Origin: an uncultured Oscillospiraceae bacterium
GTDB taxonomy: Bacteria > Bacillota > Clostridia > Oscillospirales > Oscillospiraceae
Assembly: GCA_900759385.1 (NCBI GenBank)
Contig: CAAEUZ010000123.1
Span: 1-21,721, forward strand
Direction: 5' to 3'
Length of the DNA: 21,721 nucleotides
The notes under the pieces are model-generated. The model worked only from the letters and a program-made list of their open reading frames with translations. It ran no database searches and was not told where the DNA came from. Below are positions 1-7,994 of the stretch, in pieces (position 1 is the first letter of the stretch; every line of letters begins with the position of its first letter). Both the position numbers and the translations under genes were made by a program.

Positions 1-25
1 CCCCCGGCCGCAGTGCGGCCGGGGG
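1..25 (-). terminator. GC-rich terminator hairpin ending the aconitase X operon
   Basis: A perfect 11-bp inverted repeat (CCCCCGGCCGC / GCGGCCGGGGG) with a 3-nt AGT loop lies 21 bp past the stop codon of the minus-strand small subunit gene. The U-tract for minus-strand reading would fall before base 1 and cannot be seen. On the plus strand the hairpin is followed by ATTTTGTCTTT, so it may also stop transcription arriving from the left. Confidence 0.7.
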
Positions 26-46
26 ATTTTGTCTTTACTTCCGGTT

Positions 47-490
47 TTACTCCACCGTCACGGTGCCGTCCGGGGCGACCGTGATGGTCATGCCGTCCTT
101 TACGTAGTCGAGGAACTCGTCGCCCAGCTCGTCCACGACGGGCATCTTGGCATCCGTCCAGACGTCGGCCAGGATGGCGCCGCTGGCGGCCAGGGAATCT
201 ATCGTCATGGAAAAGAGCATGCACGCCGGCTGGTTGTTCGTGGCGCAGGCGGTGTAGAGCACCATACCGCCGGTGGTCGAGCCTATGGTCTGGGGCAGGC
301 ACAGCGCCGTACCCTTCATGGGCTTTTTATAGAGGTCGGCGTTGTTCTGGTCTCCGCATTTGACCTTTTTGTCTCCGAACATCATGGCCATCTGGAAGCT
401 GGCCAGCGTGTTGAAGCCGCCGTGCGAGACCAGCGCCGGGGCCGTGCAGCTGCCCGCCACCACCGGGCGGCCCTTGAATACCTTAGCCAT
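47..490 (-). CDS. Aconitase X small (swivel) subunit, DUF126 family
   Basis: The 147-aa protein is recognised as the DUF126/AcnX swivelling domain from its N-terminal KGRPVVAGSCTAPALVSHGG, the central PQTIGSTTGGMVLY loop (about residues 66-79) and the GAILADVWTDAKMPVVDE segment near residues 104-121. In this family the small subunit closes over the DUF521 catalytic subunit to form a dehydratase active site. Characterised members act on cis-3-hydroxy-L-proline (bacteria) or mevalonate 5-phosphate (archaea). The start codon overlaps the upstream large-subunit stop by one base (TAATG), so the two are translationally coupled. Length is normal for the family. The substrate here is unknown; no proline racemase or mevalonate gene is visible nearby. 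Confidence 0.88.
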   Translation of the reverse strand: MAKVFKGRPVVAGSCTAPALVSHGGFNTLASFQMAMMFGDKKVKCGDQNNADLYKKPMKGTALCLPQTIGSTTGGMVLYTACATNNQPACMLFSMTIDSLAASGAILADVWTDAKMPVVDELGDEFLDYVKDGMTITVAPDGTVTVE

Positions 491-1764
491 TACTTCGCAC
501 CTCCCGTGATCTTGCCGAGCAGCTCTTCCTCGGTGTAGTATCTCGCCGTCGTGTACGTTCTCAGCTTGTTCGAGCAGGTGATGACCGGCATTTTGCCGCT
601 GAGGGGGTTGTTCATGTACATCAGCGGACAGATATAGCTGAGCACCACGCCCGTGCTCTCGAGAGCCTTATACTCAGGCATCTCCTTGAATTTCTTCACC
701 GTCGCGGGCGCGGCGGTCATGACGGTGGGGACAGTGACCTTTTTGAGGCCGTTTGCATTGAGCGCCGCGGCAATGCGCCCCGTCCAGCTCCTGAGCTGGG
801 CGAGCGTGAGATGCGGGCAGCCGATAAAGCAGAGCTTCAGCTCGGCGTCCAGATCCTTCCACACCACCGGATAGCCCGCCTTCACGCGCTCGAGCTCCGC
901 GTCGTCTATGACGTACACAGGCGCGTTCTCCCGGATCAGGGCCTCGCCCTGCTCCACCGCCTCGGGGGTGAGGTTCTCCACGTGGTAGAGCCCCACGGCG
1001 CCGTTGGAGGCCGTGGCCGCGCCGAAGTCCTTCAGATAGGCGCAGACGTCGTCCGTGAGCTCGGTGCCGAGCCATTTGTCCAGGCCCTTGATGTACGGCA
1101 CCTTCTCCATGACCTTCATTCCGATGGCGCTGCCGAGCAGCTGGGCCTCCGGCTTTTTCGCGGTCCTGACCTCAACTATCCAGTCGGCCCTGCGCCCGTC
1201 GTTGGTCAGCAGCCCGAAGTGCGGCACGCAGCCGACGATGCTGCCCATAAGCTCGAGCATGCCGGAATTGCGGTTGCACCTGGCGCCGAGCACGCTGTTG
1301 GCGTAGACCACCGCGCTGGACTCTGCCCAGGAGAGCACCTCTCCCTTTTTGGGCTTGTTGCCCACCTCGTCCAGGTAGCAGGCGCAGGTGTAGGCGTCGG
1401 TTGACATAATACCAAGCTTTTCAAGCTGCTTCTCGTACCGGCCCTGCTGGGAGTACATGAAGTGCTTGAAGATGAGGTCCTGCAGGAACGAGCTCGGCAC
1501 GTTCTTGTCCAGAGGCAGGGGGTCGGCGGAAAACTTCTGCCTGCTCAGCGCGCCGGCCTCGATAAGCTGGTCATAGAGGTCGTACACCGGCTTCATTACG
1601 CCGATGCCGAAGCTTATGACCGTGTGGCCGTACTCGCTCGTCACGGGCACCATCTTGTCCGCGCCGAAGGTCTCGCCGTACATGACGAGGCTCTTCATCA
1701 CCTTGGCCATGACCTCCCCCTCGGAGCCGTTGAGTATGTCCTGCTGCTCACGGGTGAGTTCCAT
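490..1764 (-). CDS. Aconitase X large catalytic subunit, DUF521 family
   Basis: The 424-aa protein has the hallmarks of the DUF521/AcnX catalytic subunit: an N-terminal LTREQQDILNGSEGE, the TSEYGHTVISFG segment (residues 42-53), and a WAESSAVVYANSVLGAR core at residues 146-162 followed by CNRNSG. A C-terminal region has FIGCPHLTLAQL and VITCSNKL. Family enzymes are Fe-S or iron-dependent hydro-lyases; cysteines at about residues 127, 129, 163, 179 and in the C-terminal CSN are candidate ligands. Residue 163 is Cys in the ARCNRN motif, where I recall Thr in many homologues. An AAAGGAGTGA ribosome binding site at 1771-1780 supports the ATG start. It is first of a two-gene operon with the small subunit. 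Whether it dehydrates cis-3-hydroxyproline, a phosphorylated mevalonate or something else cannot be read from the sequence. Confidence 0.9.
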   Translation of the reverse strand: MELTREQQDILNGSEGEVMAKVMKSLVMYGETFGADKMVPVTSEYGHTVISFGIGVMKPVYDLYDQLIEAGALSRQKFSADPLPLDKNVPSSFLQDLIFKHFMYSQQGRYEKQLEKLGIMSTDAYTCACYLDEVGNKPKKGEVLSWAESSAVVYANSVLGARCNRNSGMLELMGSIVGCVPHFGLLTNDGRRADWIVEVRTAKKPEAQLLGSAIGMKVMEKVPYIKGLDKWLGTELTDDVCAYLKDFGAATASNGAVGLYHVENLTPEAVEQGEALIRENAPVYVIDDAELERVKAGYPVVWKDLDAELKLCFIGCPHLTLAQLRSWTGRIAAALNANGLKKVTVPTVMTAAPATVKKFKEMPEYKALESTGVVLSYICPLMYMNNPLSGKMPVITCSNKLRTYTTARYYTEEELLGKITGGAK

Positions 1765-1883
1765 CTTGCGTCACTCCTTTGTATCAGTGTTGTCGTCAAT
1801 ACCCCACGGTTTGGTACCCGTCCCGCAGCCGGGCCGGGGACGCCGCACAGGGGTGTAAATATACAGAATAACCCTCTGTCCTA

Positions 1884-1912
1884 ATCTTAACACTTTACCC
1901 GCACGTAGTCAA
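1884..1912 (-). promoter_or_regulatory. Sigma-70 promoter for the aconitase X operon
   Basis: Read on the minus strand this is TTGACT, 17 bp, TAAGAT. The -35 box is at 1907-1912 and the -10 box at 1884-1889. It leaves a GC-rich leader of roughly 110 nt before the large-subunit ATG. It lies back to back with the plus-strand promoter at 1934-1962. Confidence 0.65.
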
Positions 1913-1933
1913 CGCACCGGATACATATGGGTC

Positions 1934-1962
1934 TTGACGCTTTGCCTTATTTGCATTATAAT
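1934..1962 (+). promoter_or_regulatory. Sigma-70 promoter for the GntR-ABC transporter operon
   Basis: TTGACG (1934-1939), a 17-bp spacer, and a perfect TATAAT (1957-1962) precede the GTG start of the regulator by 26 bp. The predicted transcript start overlaps ACTAATACAAAAG, so a repressor bound here would block initiation. YtrA-type GntR proteins usually repress their own operon, which fits. Confidence 0.75.
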
Positions 1963-1988
1963 AACTAATACAAAAGGGGTGAGTTATC

Positions 1989-2372
1989 GTGCTGCTGAAG
2001 CTGGACATGGCGTCGAAGGTGCCCATTTACCTTCAGATACGCAACCAAATCGTGCTCGGCATCGCCTCCGGCGAGCTGCCGCCCGGCGAAAAACTGCCCA
2101 CCATACGTGCGCTGGCCGAGCAGAGCGGCGTGAATATGATGACCGTCAACAAGGCCTACGGCATACTCAAGCAGGAAGGGTATATCACGACAGACCGCCG
2201 TGGGGGGACTGTCGTGAGCGGCTCCCGGGGAGCCGGAGCCCTTAGTGACCGCTACCTGGCCGCCCTGCGCGTAATTGCGGCCGAGGCCAGGCTCTCCGGT
2301 ATGGACGAGGAGGAGTTTGCCGCGCTGTGCCGGGATATTTTCCGCGAAGGAGGAGGCGGAAGCAATGCTTAA
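1989..2372 (+). CDS. GntR-family (YtrA-type) transcriptional regulator
   Basis: The 127-aa protein has an N-terminal winged helix typical of GntR: VPIYLQIRNQIVLGIASGELPP, then LPTIRALAEQSGVNMMTVNKAYGILKQEGYI up to about residue 75. Only a short C-terminal tail follows, as in the YtrA subfamily, where a small dimerisation helix replaces the large effector domain. The start is GTG at 1989, served by an AGGGGTGAG site just upstream. The stop codon overlaps the next gene by 8 bp (2365-2372). As first gene of an ABC transporter operon behind a strong promoter it is most likely an autorepressor that responds to envelope stress or an antibiotic-like signal. The ligand is not inferable. Confidence 0.9.
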   Translation: MLLKLDMASKVPIYLQIRNQIVLGIASGELPPGEKLPTIRALAEQSGVNMMTVNKAYGILKQEGYITTDRRGGTVVSGSRGAGALSDRYLAALRVIAAEARLSGMDEEEFAALCRDIFREGGGGSNA

Positions 2373-3732
2373 AATGATTTTCTTCCTGCTGGTCTGGTCT
2401 GTCGTGCCTCTGCTGGCAGGGATGATGTGCAACGAGGCCAAGCCCAAGAAGGGCATCATCCTCGGCGCGACGCTGCCCTACAGCGCCAGGAGTGATGCGC
2501 GGGTGCTGGAGATAACCAGGCGCTTCAAGCGCGCGCAGTGGCTGTGGGTGCTGATAGAGACCGCCGCCTGGGTACCGCTCCACTTCCTGACAGGCGAAGG
2601 CGTGGCCATCGGCGTGATGTGCGTTATGTTCATACCCATGATAATCGTGCCTTACGCCATATATATCCGCGCAAACAAAAAGCTCCGTGAGCTGAAGCGC
2701 TCCGAAGGCTGGACGACGCCTTACACGGGCGGGGTCGTCATTGATCTAAAGGCCGCGGCGGAGCCGCCCAAGCCCGTAAAGCGCTGGCTCTTTGTGCCGC
2801 CGATTTTGATTTCGCTCGTGCCCGGCGTACTGGCGCTGACTACCGACGTCGGCGAGGGCGACCGCATTGGCGGAGTCATCTTCTCCATCACCTTTGCGCT
2901 GGTGTGCGTGGTCTGTATGCTGCTCTACCCGCTCATCTACCGCCAGCGCGCCGACGTGGCCGGCGACGACAGCGATTTGAACGCGGCGCTCACGCGGGTG
3001 AGGCGCTACAACTGGTTCAAAATGCTGCTGGGCACGACCTACATGACGGCGCTCTTCGGTCTCGCCTACTGGTTCGTGCGCGACAGCGACCTGTGGACGA
3101 TGGCGCTGTCCTTTGCGTTTATGACAGCGCTCATCGCCTTCTGCATGGCGACCGAGTTTGCCGTCCGCCACACGATGGAGCGGCTGACCGCCGGGGCGCG
3201 CGGCGACGTGGTGGACGAGGACGATCTCTGGCTCTGGGGCATGTTCTACAACAACCCCGGCGACAGGCACCTATTTATAAACGACCGCACCGGCTCGGGC
3301 ATGGGTGTGAACATAGGCCGCACGGGCGGCAAGCTCATCGTCATAGGCACCGCGTTGATACTCATCGGCCTGGCCGTGTTCGGCGTCACCATGGCCGCCG
3401 GCTTCGACGCCCCGCGCGAGGGGTATATAGAGGGCGATATGCTGTGTTTTCAGCACTTCTCCGAGAAGTACGAGATAGACCTGGACGACGTCGAGAGCGT
3501 GGAACTGCTGCACGAGCTCCCCGAGGCCAGGCGCATAGCGGGCACGGGCATGTCCACGCTGCTCGAGGGCCGCTTCACCGTCGAGGGCTACAAGAACGTG
3601 CGCATCAGCCTTAACCCGCAGTCGCCGCCGTTCATAGCGGTGGTGACCAGGGACATGTCGCGCATCTTCTCTCTCGAGACGCCGGAGGAGACCGAGGCGT
3701 TTTACAATGAAATTCTGGAGGCGGTAAAATGA
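2365..3732 (+). CDS. Multi-pass membrane protein with DUF5808-like segment and C-terminal PH-like domain
   Basis: Starting at ATG 2365, with AAGGAGGAGG at 2347-2356, the product is 455 aa. Several hydrophobic segments are visible: residues about 1-20, 55-95 in two parts, 135-190 in two parts, 220-275 and 325-345. Between the last two is WLWGMFYNNPGDRHLFINDR, which resembles the DUF5808 family. After the last membrane segment comes a soluble domain (coded from about 3421) with IDLDDVESVELL, VEGYKNVRISL and SPPFIAVV. This looks like a bacterial PH-like fold and is clearly paralogous to the protein encoded at 4083-4508. It overlaps the regulator by 8 bp and the next gene by 4 bp. Function is unknown; it is likely an accessory or sensor membrane part of the Ytr-like ABC system. 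Confidence 0.82.
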   Translation: MLKMIFFLLVWSVVPLLAGMMCNEAKPKKGIILGATLPYSARSDARVLEITRRFKRAQWLWVLIETAAWVPLHFLTGEGVAIGVMCVMFIPMIIVPYAIYIRANKKLRELKRSEGWTTPYTGGVVIDLKAAAEPPKPVKRWLFVPPILISLVPGVLALTTDVGEGDRIGGVIFSITFALVCVVCMLLYPLIYRQRADVAGDDSDLNAALTRVRRYNWFKMLLGTTYMTALFGLAYWFVRDSDLWTMALSFAFMTALIAFCMATEFAVRHTMERLTAGARGDVVDEDDLWLWGMFYNNPGDRHLFINDRTGSGMGVNIGRTGGKLIVIGTALILIGLAVFGVTMAAGFDAPREGYIEGDMLCFQHFSEKYEIDLDDVESVELLHELPEARRIAGTGMSTLLEGRFTVEGYKNVRISLNPQSPPFIAVVTRDMSRIFSLETPEETEAFYNEILEAVK

Positions 3733-4067
3733 ACGTCAACGTCGGCGCCATAGCCTGCGGTATCTTCGGCGCGCTGTTCCTGCTGCTGGGCATAGTATTC
3801 GCCGCCCTCGGGGAGCGGGTCGTACGCTTCATCAGCGGCTTTGGCGCGCTGCCGCCGGAAAAACGCGCGCTCTACGACACGGAGCGCATGTGGCACGACC
3901 AGCGCAACAGTCTGTTTATCTGGACGGCCGTCTTCGCCGCGGGAACCGCGCTCTCGCTGCTCGCGTCGCAGTACTTCGCCGTGGCCGCGTTCATTGTCTG
4001 GCTGGCGCTGTTCCTCAAAGACGTGCACTTTGACGCCGAAAAGGCGTTTGAAAAATATAAACTGTGA
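3729..4067 (+). CDS. Small membrane protein, DUF3784-like
   Basis: The 112-aa protein has an N-terminal membrane helix (AIACGIFGALFLLLGIVFAAL), a short polar stretch including SGFGALPPEKRALYD, and two more hydrophobic segments at about residues 60-95. The layout and the G-F-x-x-L-P-x-E-x-x-x-Y-D pattern fit the DUF3784 family of small clostridial membrane proteins. The start overlaps the preceding stop (ATGA at 3729-3732), so it is translationally coupled. It sits between two proteins with related PH-like domains, which suggests it belongs to the same envelope complex. No biochemical role is known to me. Confidence 0.78.
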   Translation: MNVNVGAIACGIFGALFLLLGIVFAALGERVVRFISGFGALPPEKRALYDTERMWHDQRNSLFIWTAVFAAGTALSLLASQYFAVAAFIVWLALFLKDVHFDAEKAFEKYKL

Positions 4068-4082
4068 CCGGAGGCGGTTTCC

Positions 4083-4508
4083 ATGAAAGAGCGCAAATCC
4101 AACCTGAACGGGCGCGTTGTATTCACCGTCATTCTTCTGCTTGTGATCGCGGCCTTTATACTGTTTGCAATCTTCTCCCCGCGCAGCGCGGAGATTGACG
4201 GCGGGACGCTGCGCTTCCACCACCTGTTCACCAGGTTCGAGGTGCCCGTCAGCGATATAGAGTCCGTGCAGCTGCTGGAAACCCCTCCGGGGCTGAGCAA
4301 GGTCAGCGGCATCGGCGTTTACTTCCTCTCCGAGGGCACTTATGAGGCCGAGGGCTACGGGCGCTGCACGATAAGCCTCAACCAGAGTGAGCCGCCTTTT
4401 ATCGCCGTGACCGGGGCCGACGGTTCGTGCTGGATATTCAGCCTTAACGACCAGGACAGCACCCGCGCATTTTATGACAGACTGGCGGCAGAGATACCAC
4501 AGAATTGA
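4083..4508 (+). CDS. Single-pass membrane protein with PH-like domain, paralogue of the upstream C-terminal domain
   Basis: The 141-aa product has a basic N-terminus, one membrane helix (VVFTVILLLVIAAFILFAIF, about residues 12-31) and a soluble domain. That domain aligns with the C-terminal domain of the protein at 2365-3732: DIESVQLL against DVESVELL, AEGYGRCTISLN against VEGYKNVRISLN, PPFIAV in both, and ending in FYDRLAAEI against FYNEILEAV. This is domain duplication within one operon. It starts 15 bp after the preceding stop with GGAGG at 4071-4075. It is likely membrane anchored, and I infer that it interacts with the ABC transporter encoded just downstream. Function unknown. Confidence 0.8.
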   Translation: MKERKSNLNGRVVFTVILLLVIAAFILFAIFSPRSAEIDGGTLRFHHLFTRFEVPVSDIESVQLLETPPGLSKVSGIGVYFLSEGTYEAEGYGRCTISLNQSEPPFIAVTGADGSCWIFSLNDQDSTRAFYDRLAAEIPQN

Positions 4509-4569
4509 TAAAGTGTTGAAATTTAAGCGGCACACTGTGCGCGCACATATTGCAAAGGAGGGCATAAAC

Positions 4570-5277
4570 ATGCTCCGAATCGAACATCTGACCAAGACCT
4601 ACGGCGACAAACGCGCCGTAGACGACCTGACTCTTCACATCGAGCCGGGCCAGATCTACGGCTTCATCGGCCACAACGGCGCGGGCAAGACCACCACCAT
4701 AAAGGCCTGCTGCGGCATCATGGATTTTGACTCCGGCGAGATTTACATCGACGGCAAGAACGTCAGGACCCAGCCGCTGGAGTGCAAGCGCGTGCTCTCG
4801 TACATACCGGACAACCCGGATCTCTACGACTTCCTCTCCGGCATCAAGTATCTCAACTTCATCTGCGACGTCTTCGGCGTGCCGCAGGCCGAGCGCCAGG
4901 AGCGGATACACAAGTACGCCGACCTCTTCGAGCTCACCGGCGACCTGGCCGAGCCCATCAGCGCCTACTCCCACGGCATGAAGCAGAAGCTGGCCATCAT
5001 CTCCGCCCTGGTGCACGCGCCCAAGCTGATCATCATGGACGAGCCCTTCGTGGGCCTGGACCCCGTGGCCACGCACAAGCTCAAGGGCATTATGCGCGAG
5101 CACTGCGACGCGGGCGGCGCCATATTCTTCTCCACCCACGTGCTGGAAGTGGCGGAAAAGCTCTGCGACATGGTGGCCATCATCAAGGGCGGCCGCCTCA
5201 TACGCTCCGGCACCATGGACGAGGTGCGCGGCGACGACTCGCTGGAGGACGTGTTCCTCGAGCTGGAGGAGGAATAA
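4570..5277 (+). CDS. ABC transporter ATP-binding protein
   Basis: The 236-aa protein has all ABC ATPase motifs: Walker A GHNGAGKTT (residues 34-42), a signature region YSHGMKQKL (133-141), Walker B LIIMDEPFVGLD (153-164) and the H-loop His in FFSTHVLEVAE (His190). The ATG at 4570 is chosen because AAAGGAGGG precedes it at 4555-4562; the reading frame stays open further upstream but has no good site. The signature has SHGMK in place of the usual SGGQ, a variant common in ABC-2 drug or lantibiotic-type exporters. The downstream permease starts 2 bp after its stop. It energises the permease at 5280-6869. The substrate is unknown; its position in a YtrA-regulated locus suggests envelope or antimicrobial defence. 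Confidence 0.93.
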   Translation: MLRIEHLTKTYGDKRAVDDLTLHIEPGQIYGFIGHNGAGKTTTIKACCGIMDFDSGEIYIDGKNVRTQPLECKRVLSYIPDNPDLYDFLSGIKYLNFICDVFGVPQAERQERIHKYADLFELTGDLAEPISAYSHGMKQKLAIISALVHAPKLIIMDEPFVGLDPVATHKLKGIMREHCDAGGAIFFSTHVLEVAEKLCDMVAIIKGGRLIRSGTMDEVRGDDSLEDVFLELEEE

Positions 5278-5279
5278 AC

Positions 5280-6869
5280 ATGTTCAAGGCCCTCATGAGA
5301 GTCCAGCTCGCGAGCGTCATGGCCTCGCTCATGCGCTCGTCAAAGGGCAATGAGAAGCGCTCCGGCGGCAGTGCCGCCCTTATCGCGGTGCTGTTTGTGT
5401 TCGTGGCCGCCATTCTGGTGTTCGCGTTCGGCGCAATGTTCTATGCCATTGCCGAGCCCATGCACACCATGGCGCTGGACTGGTTCTACTTTGCCATGGC
5501 CGCGCTCACGGCCTTTGCCCTCTGCTTCATCGGCAGCGTGTTTACCGCCCAGCAGCAGCTTTTTTCAGCGCGGGACAACGAACTCCTGCTCGCCATGCCG
5601 ATAAAGCCCAAGTTCATCCTCAGCTCACGCATGGTCATGCTGCTGGCCATAAATTACGTGCTTGAGCTGCTTGTCATGCTCCCCGCCGCTGTGATATGGG
5701 GAGTGAAGGTCGGCTATTCCGCAGCCGGTGTTGCTGCGCTGGTGCTCGGCATACTGCTGCTGCCGCTGCTGGTGCTGACCTTCACCTGCATAATAGCCTG
5801 GGTGCTGGCCGCCGTCAGCTCCAGGATGCGCAACAAGACCATCGTCACGATGGTGCTCTATCTCGCCTTCCTCGCGGCGTATTTTTACGTCTACATGAAC
5901 TTCAACAACATCCTCACGGGGCTTATCGCCAACAGCGCCCAGCTTGCGGGCGGGGTGGCCGTGGTCTACCCCGTGTACGCCTTCGGCCAGGCCATTGCCG
6001 GCGGGAACCTGCTGTATCTGGCCGGCTTTGCCGCCTGCTGCGCCGTACCCTTTGCCATAGTCTGCGCCATACTCTCGCGCTCGTTCCTCTCCGTGACGAT
6101 GCACCGCCCGACAGCAAAGAAAACCGTCTACCGCGAGCAGAAGCTCGCCGTCAGCAGTGCCTCCGGAGCGCTGCTCAAGAAGGAGCTGCGGCACTTCGGC
6201 GCCAACGGCATGTACATCCTCAACGCCTCCCTCGGCTCCATACTCACCATTGCCGCGGCCGTGGCGCTTATAATCTACCGCGACACCCTCATTACGGTCC
6301 TGGGCGCTCTGCCCGAGGGCTGGACGGCGGCGCTCATGACCATCGCGCTGTGCTTCCTGTGCGCCACAGACGTAATCAGTGCGCCGAGCATCTCGCTCGA
6401 AGGCAAGACGCTCTGGCTGCTCAAGAGCCTGCCCGTCACGCCGCGCACCATACTCATGAGCAAGGTAAACCTGCACCTGACAATAGCGCTCCCTCCCACG
6501 CTCATCGCCTCCGTCTGCTGCATCATAGCCCTCCCGATGAGCGCCGCCGACGCTGCGGCTGTAGTGATCGTGCCTGCCCTGATGACGCTCTTCGGCGCGC
6601 TGCTGGGTGTTGTGACCAACCTGCACTTCCCCAAATTCGACTACATAAACGAGACGGCAGTTATCAAGAACAGCATGTCCGTGATGATAACCATGTTCGC
6701 CTCCTGGGCCGTGCTTGCCGCGCCGGTGATCCTCTACGTCATCGCCCTGGACGGCGTGCTCACCGTGACGGTGTATATGTACATCTGCGCCGCCCTGCTG
6801 GCCGCGGCCTGCGCCGCCATGTACATCTATCTGGGCCGCTCCGGCGCCGCCCGCTTCGCAGCCCTGTAA
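5280..6869 (+). CDS. ABC transporter permease
   Basis: The product is 529 aa starting MFKALMRVQLASVMASLMR, with GAGGAGG inside the end of the ATPase gene as ribosome binding site. The frame is also open upstream through the ATPase gene, but that is an out-of-frame shadow with Arg/His-rich low-complexity translation and is excluded. Hydrophobic stretches are numerous, at about residues 35-60, 70-95, 120-145, 150-180, 190-210, 230-260, 320-345, 350-370, 400-440 and 460-520. This gives roughly ten or more helices with no nucleotide-binding domain, as expected for an exporter permease of the ABC-2 class. Internal pairing of two six-helix halves is plausible. It ends the operon 42 bp before a terminator. 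Confidence 0.9.
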   Translation: MFKALMRVQLASVMASLMRSSKGNEKRSGGSAALIAVLFVFVAAILVFAFGAMFYAIAEPMHTMALDWFYFAMAALTAFALCFIGSVFTAQQQLFSARDNELLLAMPIKPKFILSSRMVMLLAINYVLELLVMLPAAVIWGVKVGYSAAGVAALVLGILLLPLLVLTFTCIIAWVLAAVSSRMRNKTIVTMVLYLAFLAAYFYVYMNFNNILTGLIANSAQLAGGVAVVYPVYAFGQAIAGGNLLYLAGFAACCAVPFAIVCAILSRSFLSVTMHRPTAKKTVYREQKLAVSSASGALLKKELRHFGANGMYILNASLGSILTIAAAVALIIYRDTLITVLGALPEGWTAALMTIALCFLCATDVISAPSISLEGKTLWLLKSLPVTPRTILMSKVNLHLTIALPPTLIASVCCIIALPMSAADAAAVVIVPALMTLFGALLGVVTNLHFPKFDYINETAVIKNSMSVMITMFASWAVLAAPVILYVIALDGVLTVTVYMYICAALLAAACAAMYIYLGRSGAARFAAL

Positions 6870-6903
6870 GGGCGCTTAGAAGCTGATGTAAAGTGAAAAT
6901 AAA

Positions 6904-6949
6904 TACAAAAACAGCGACGGCTGGGTAAGCCGCCGCTGTTTTTTTGTAT
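6904..6949. terminator. Bidirectional rho-independent terminator
   Basis: ACAGCGACGGC (6912-6922) pairs with GCCGCCGCTGT (6930-6940) with one mismatch and a 7-nt loop. An A-run lies on the left and a T7 run on the right, and the flanking AATAC/GTATT can extend the stem. It ends the ABC operon on the plus strand and the DeoR gene, which converges from 6963, on the minus strand. Confidence 0.9.
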
Positions 6950-6962
6950 TTATCTTATCACT

Positions 6963-7730
6963 TCACTCGCAGACAATAAGTTTTATGTGATAGCGCTCGA
7001 ACAGTTCCCGCCACTCGAAGCCCGGCTCCTCATTGGTGAAAACCACATCAACATTCTCGAGGCCGATGATTTTATGCATTTTGCAGCGCCCGAATTTATT
7101 GGCGTCAATTAAAAGGCAGCGGGTTTTTGCATTAGAAAGCATAATTTTGCGCACGGCAGCTTCGTTGTCGCTGTTATGAGTGAGCCCAAAGCCGAGATCT
7201 ATGCCAGAACAGCTGACAAAAGCTTTAGCGGCAAAGAGGTTGGAAAGTTCATCCAGTGTAGATGTGCCGACAAACGAGTGCGTATCCCTTGTATATCGCC
7301 CGCCAACGCACACTATGCTTATATTCTCGTTCGAGCACAGCTCGTTGACCACACCGAGACTGTTTGTTATCACAGTTAGCCTGAGGCTTGATTTGGCAAT
7401 CTGCTTGGACAGGTACAGCGTAGTAGTGCTGCTGTCAAGAAACATGAAATCACCGTTGTCAACCATTGACATACAGGCGTTAGCAATCCGCAGCTTTTCA
7501 TCTACCTTTGAGCTTTGGCGGAACGTGTACGGAGGGTCATTGTCTGCAGTTACTCTATAAGCGCCGCCATGTACACGAAGAATCATTGAGTCCTCGGCAC
7601 TGAGTTTATCGAGGTCCCGGCGTATCGTCTCGCTGCTTACATTAAAGGCCTTGCTGAGCTCTGCCACTGTCACACTGTGCTCTTTTGCGAGTATTTGTTT
7701 AATACTGTTGAGTCTATCTACAGAAAGCAT
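6963..7730 (-). CDS. DeoR/GlpR-family transcriptional regulator
   Basis: The 255-aa protein has the N-terminal DeoR helix-turn-helix (VTVAELSKAFNVSSETIRRDLDKLS, residues 20-44) followed by the family-typical LRVHGGAYRV. The C-terminal DeoR sensor domain includes FLDSSTTTLYLSKQI, a phosphosugar-binding signature, ITNSLGVVNEL, and CSGIDLGFGLTHN. Proteins of this family usually repress a divergent sugar operon and release DNA on binding a phosphorylated intermediate. Here the gene diverges from the aldolase-TRAP-kinase operon, so it is most likely its regulator. The effector would then be a product of the FGGY kinase or of a later step. The gene is lower in GC than the flanking operons, like its target operon. 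Confidence 0.93.
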   Translation of the reverse strand: MLSVDRLNSIKQILAKEHSVTVAELSKAFNVSSETIRRDLDKLSAEDSMILRVHGGAYRVTADNDPPYTFRQSSKVDEKLRIANACMSMVDNGDFMFLDSSTTTLYLSKQIAKSSLRLTVITNSLGVVNELCSNENISIVCVGGRYTRDTHSFVGTSTLDELSNLFAAKAFVSCSGIDLGFGLTHNSDNEAAVRKIMLSNAKTRCLLIDANKFGRCKMHKIIGLENVDVVFTNEEPGFEWRELFERYHIKLIVCE

Positions 7731-7761
7731 ATCGGCCTCCTACTGTCTACTTTATATTTTC

Positions 7762-7790
7762 AGTATATCACAAACCATACTGTGTGTTAA
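7762..7790 (-). promoter_or_regulatory. Promoter of the DeoR-family gene
   Basis: Read on the minus strand it is TTAACA, 17 bp, TATACT, about 32 bp upstream of the ATG. The gene then has an AGGAGG site ahead of its start. Confidence 0.6.
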
Positions 7791-7964
7791 GAAAAATCGA
7801 AAAGAAAATATCGATAAGCAAAAGCTATGAATGCATTGAAATCTTTATGTTGGTTTTTGAGGTATAATGTTGGATTCTTTTTTGACAATCAGTGAATATT
7901 ATAGTCATTATGCTCAAAATATAACGACAATAATTATCTGTTTAGTCGAAATAATTTATTTAAG

Positions 7965-7994
7965 TTGACTTTATGTGTGTTTGTGTGGTTATAT
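7965..7994 (+). promoter_or_regulatory. Probable promoter of the aldolase-TRAP-kinase operon
   Basis: TTGACT (7965-7970), 18 bp, TTATAT (7989-7994), giving a short leader before the AAAGGGG site and ATG 8031. Upstream alternatives exist at 7882 and 7863, so the real start site is uncertain. Confidence 0.45.

Noticed and set aside
4536..4547. TGTGCGCGCACA palindrome before the ABC ATPase gene
   Set aside because: It is a perfect 12-bp palindrome, but a single short GC-rich one; no paired site or promoter arrangement supports an operator.
4782..5279. N-terminal extension of the ABC permease through the ATPase gene
   Set aside because: The translation is Arg/His/Gly-rich shadow sequence of the ATPase gene. 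The natural start at 5280 has a good ribosome binding site and gives a normal permease N-terminus.
7176..7560. Plus-strand frames opposite the DeoR gene
   Set aside because: They are mirrored by a full DeoR protein with intact motifs on the other strand and have no ribosome binding site.
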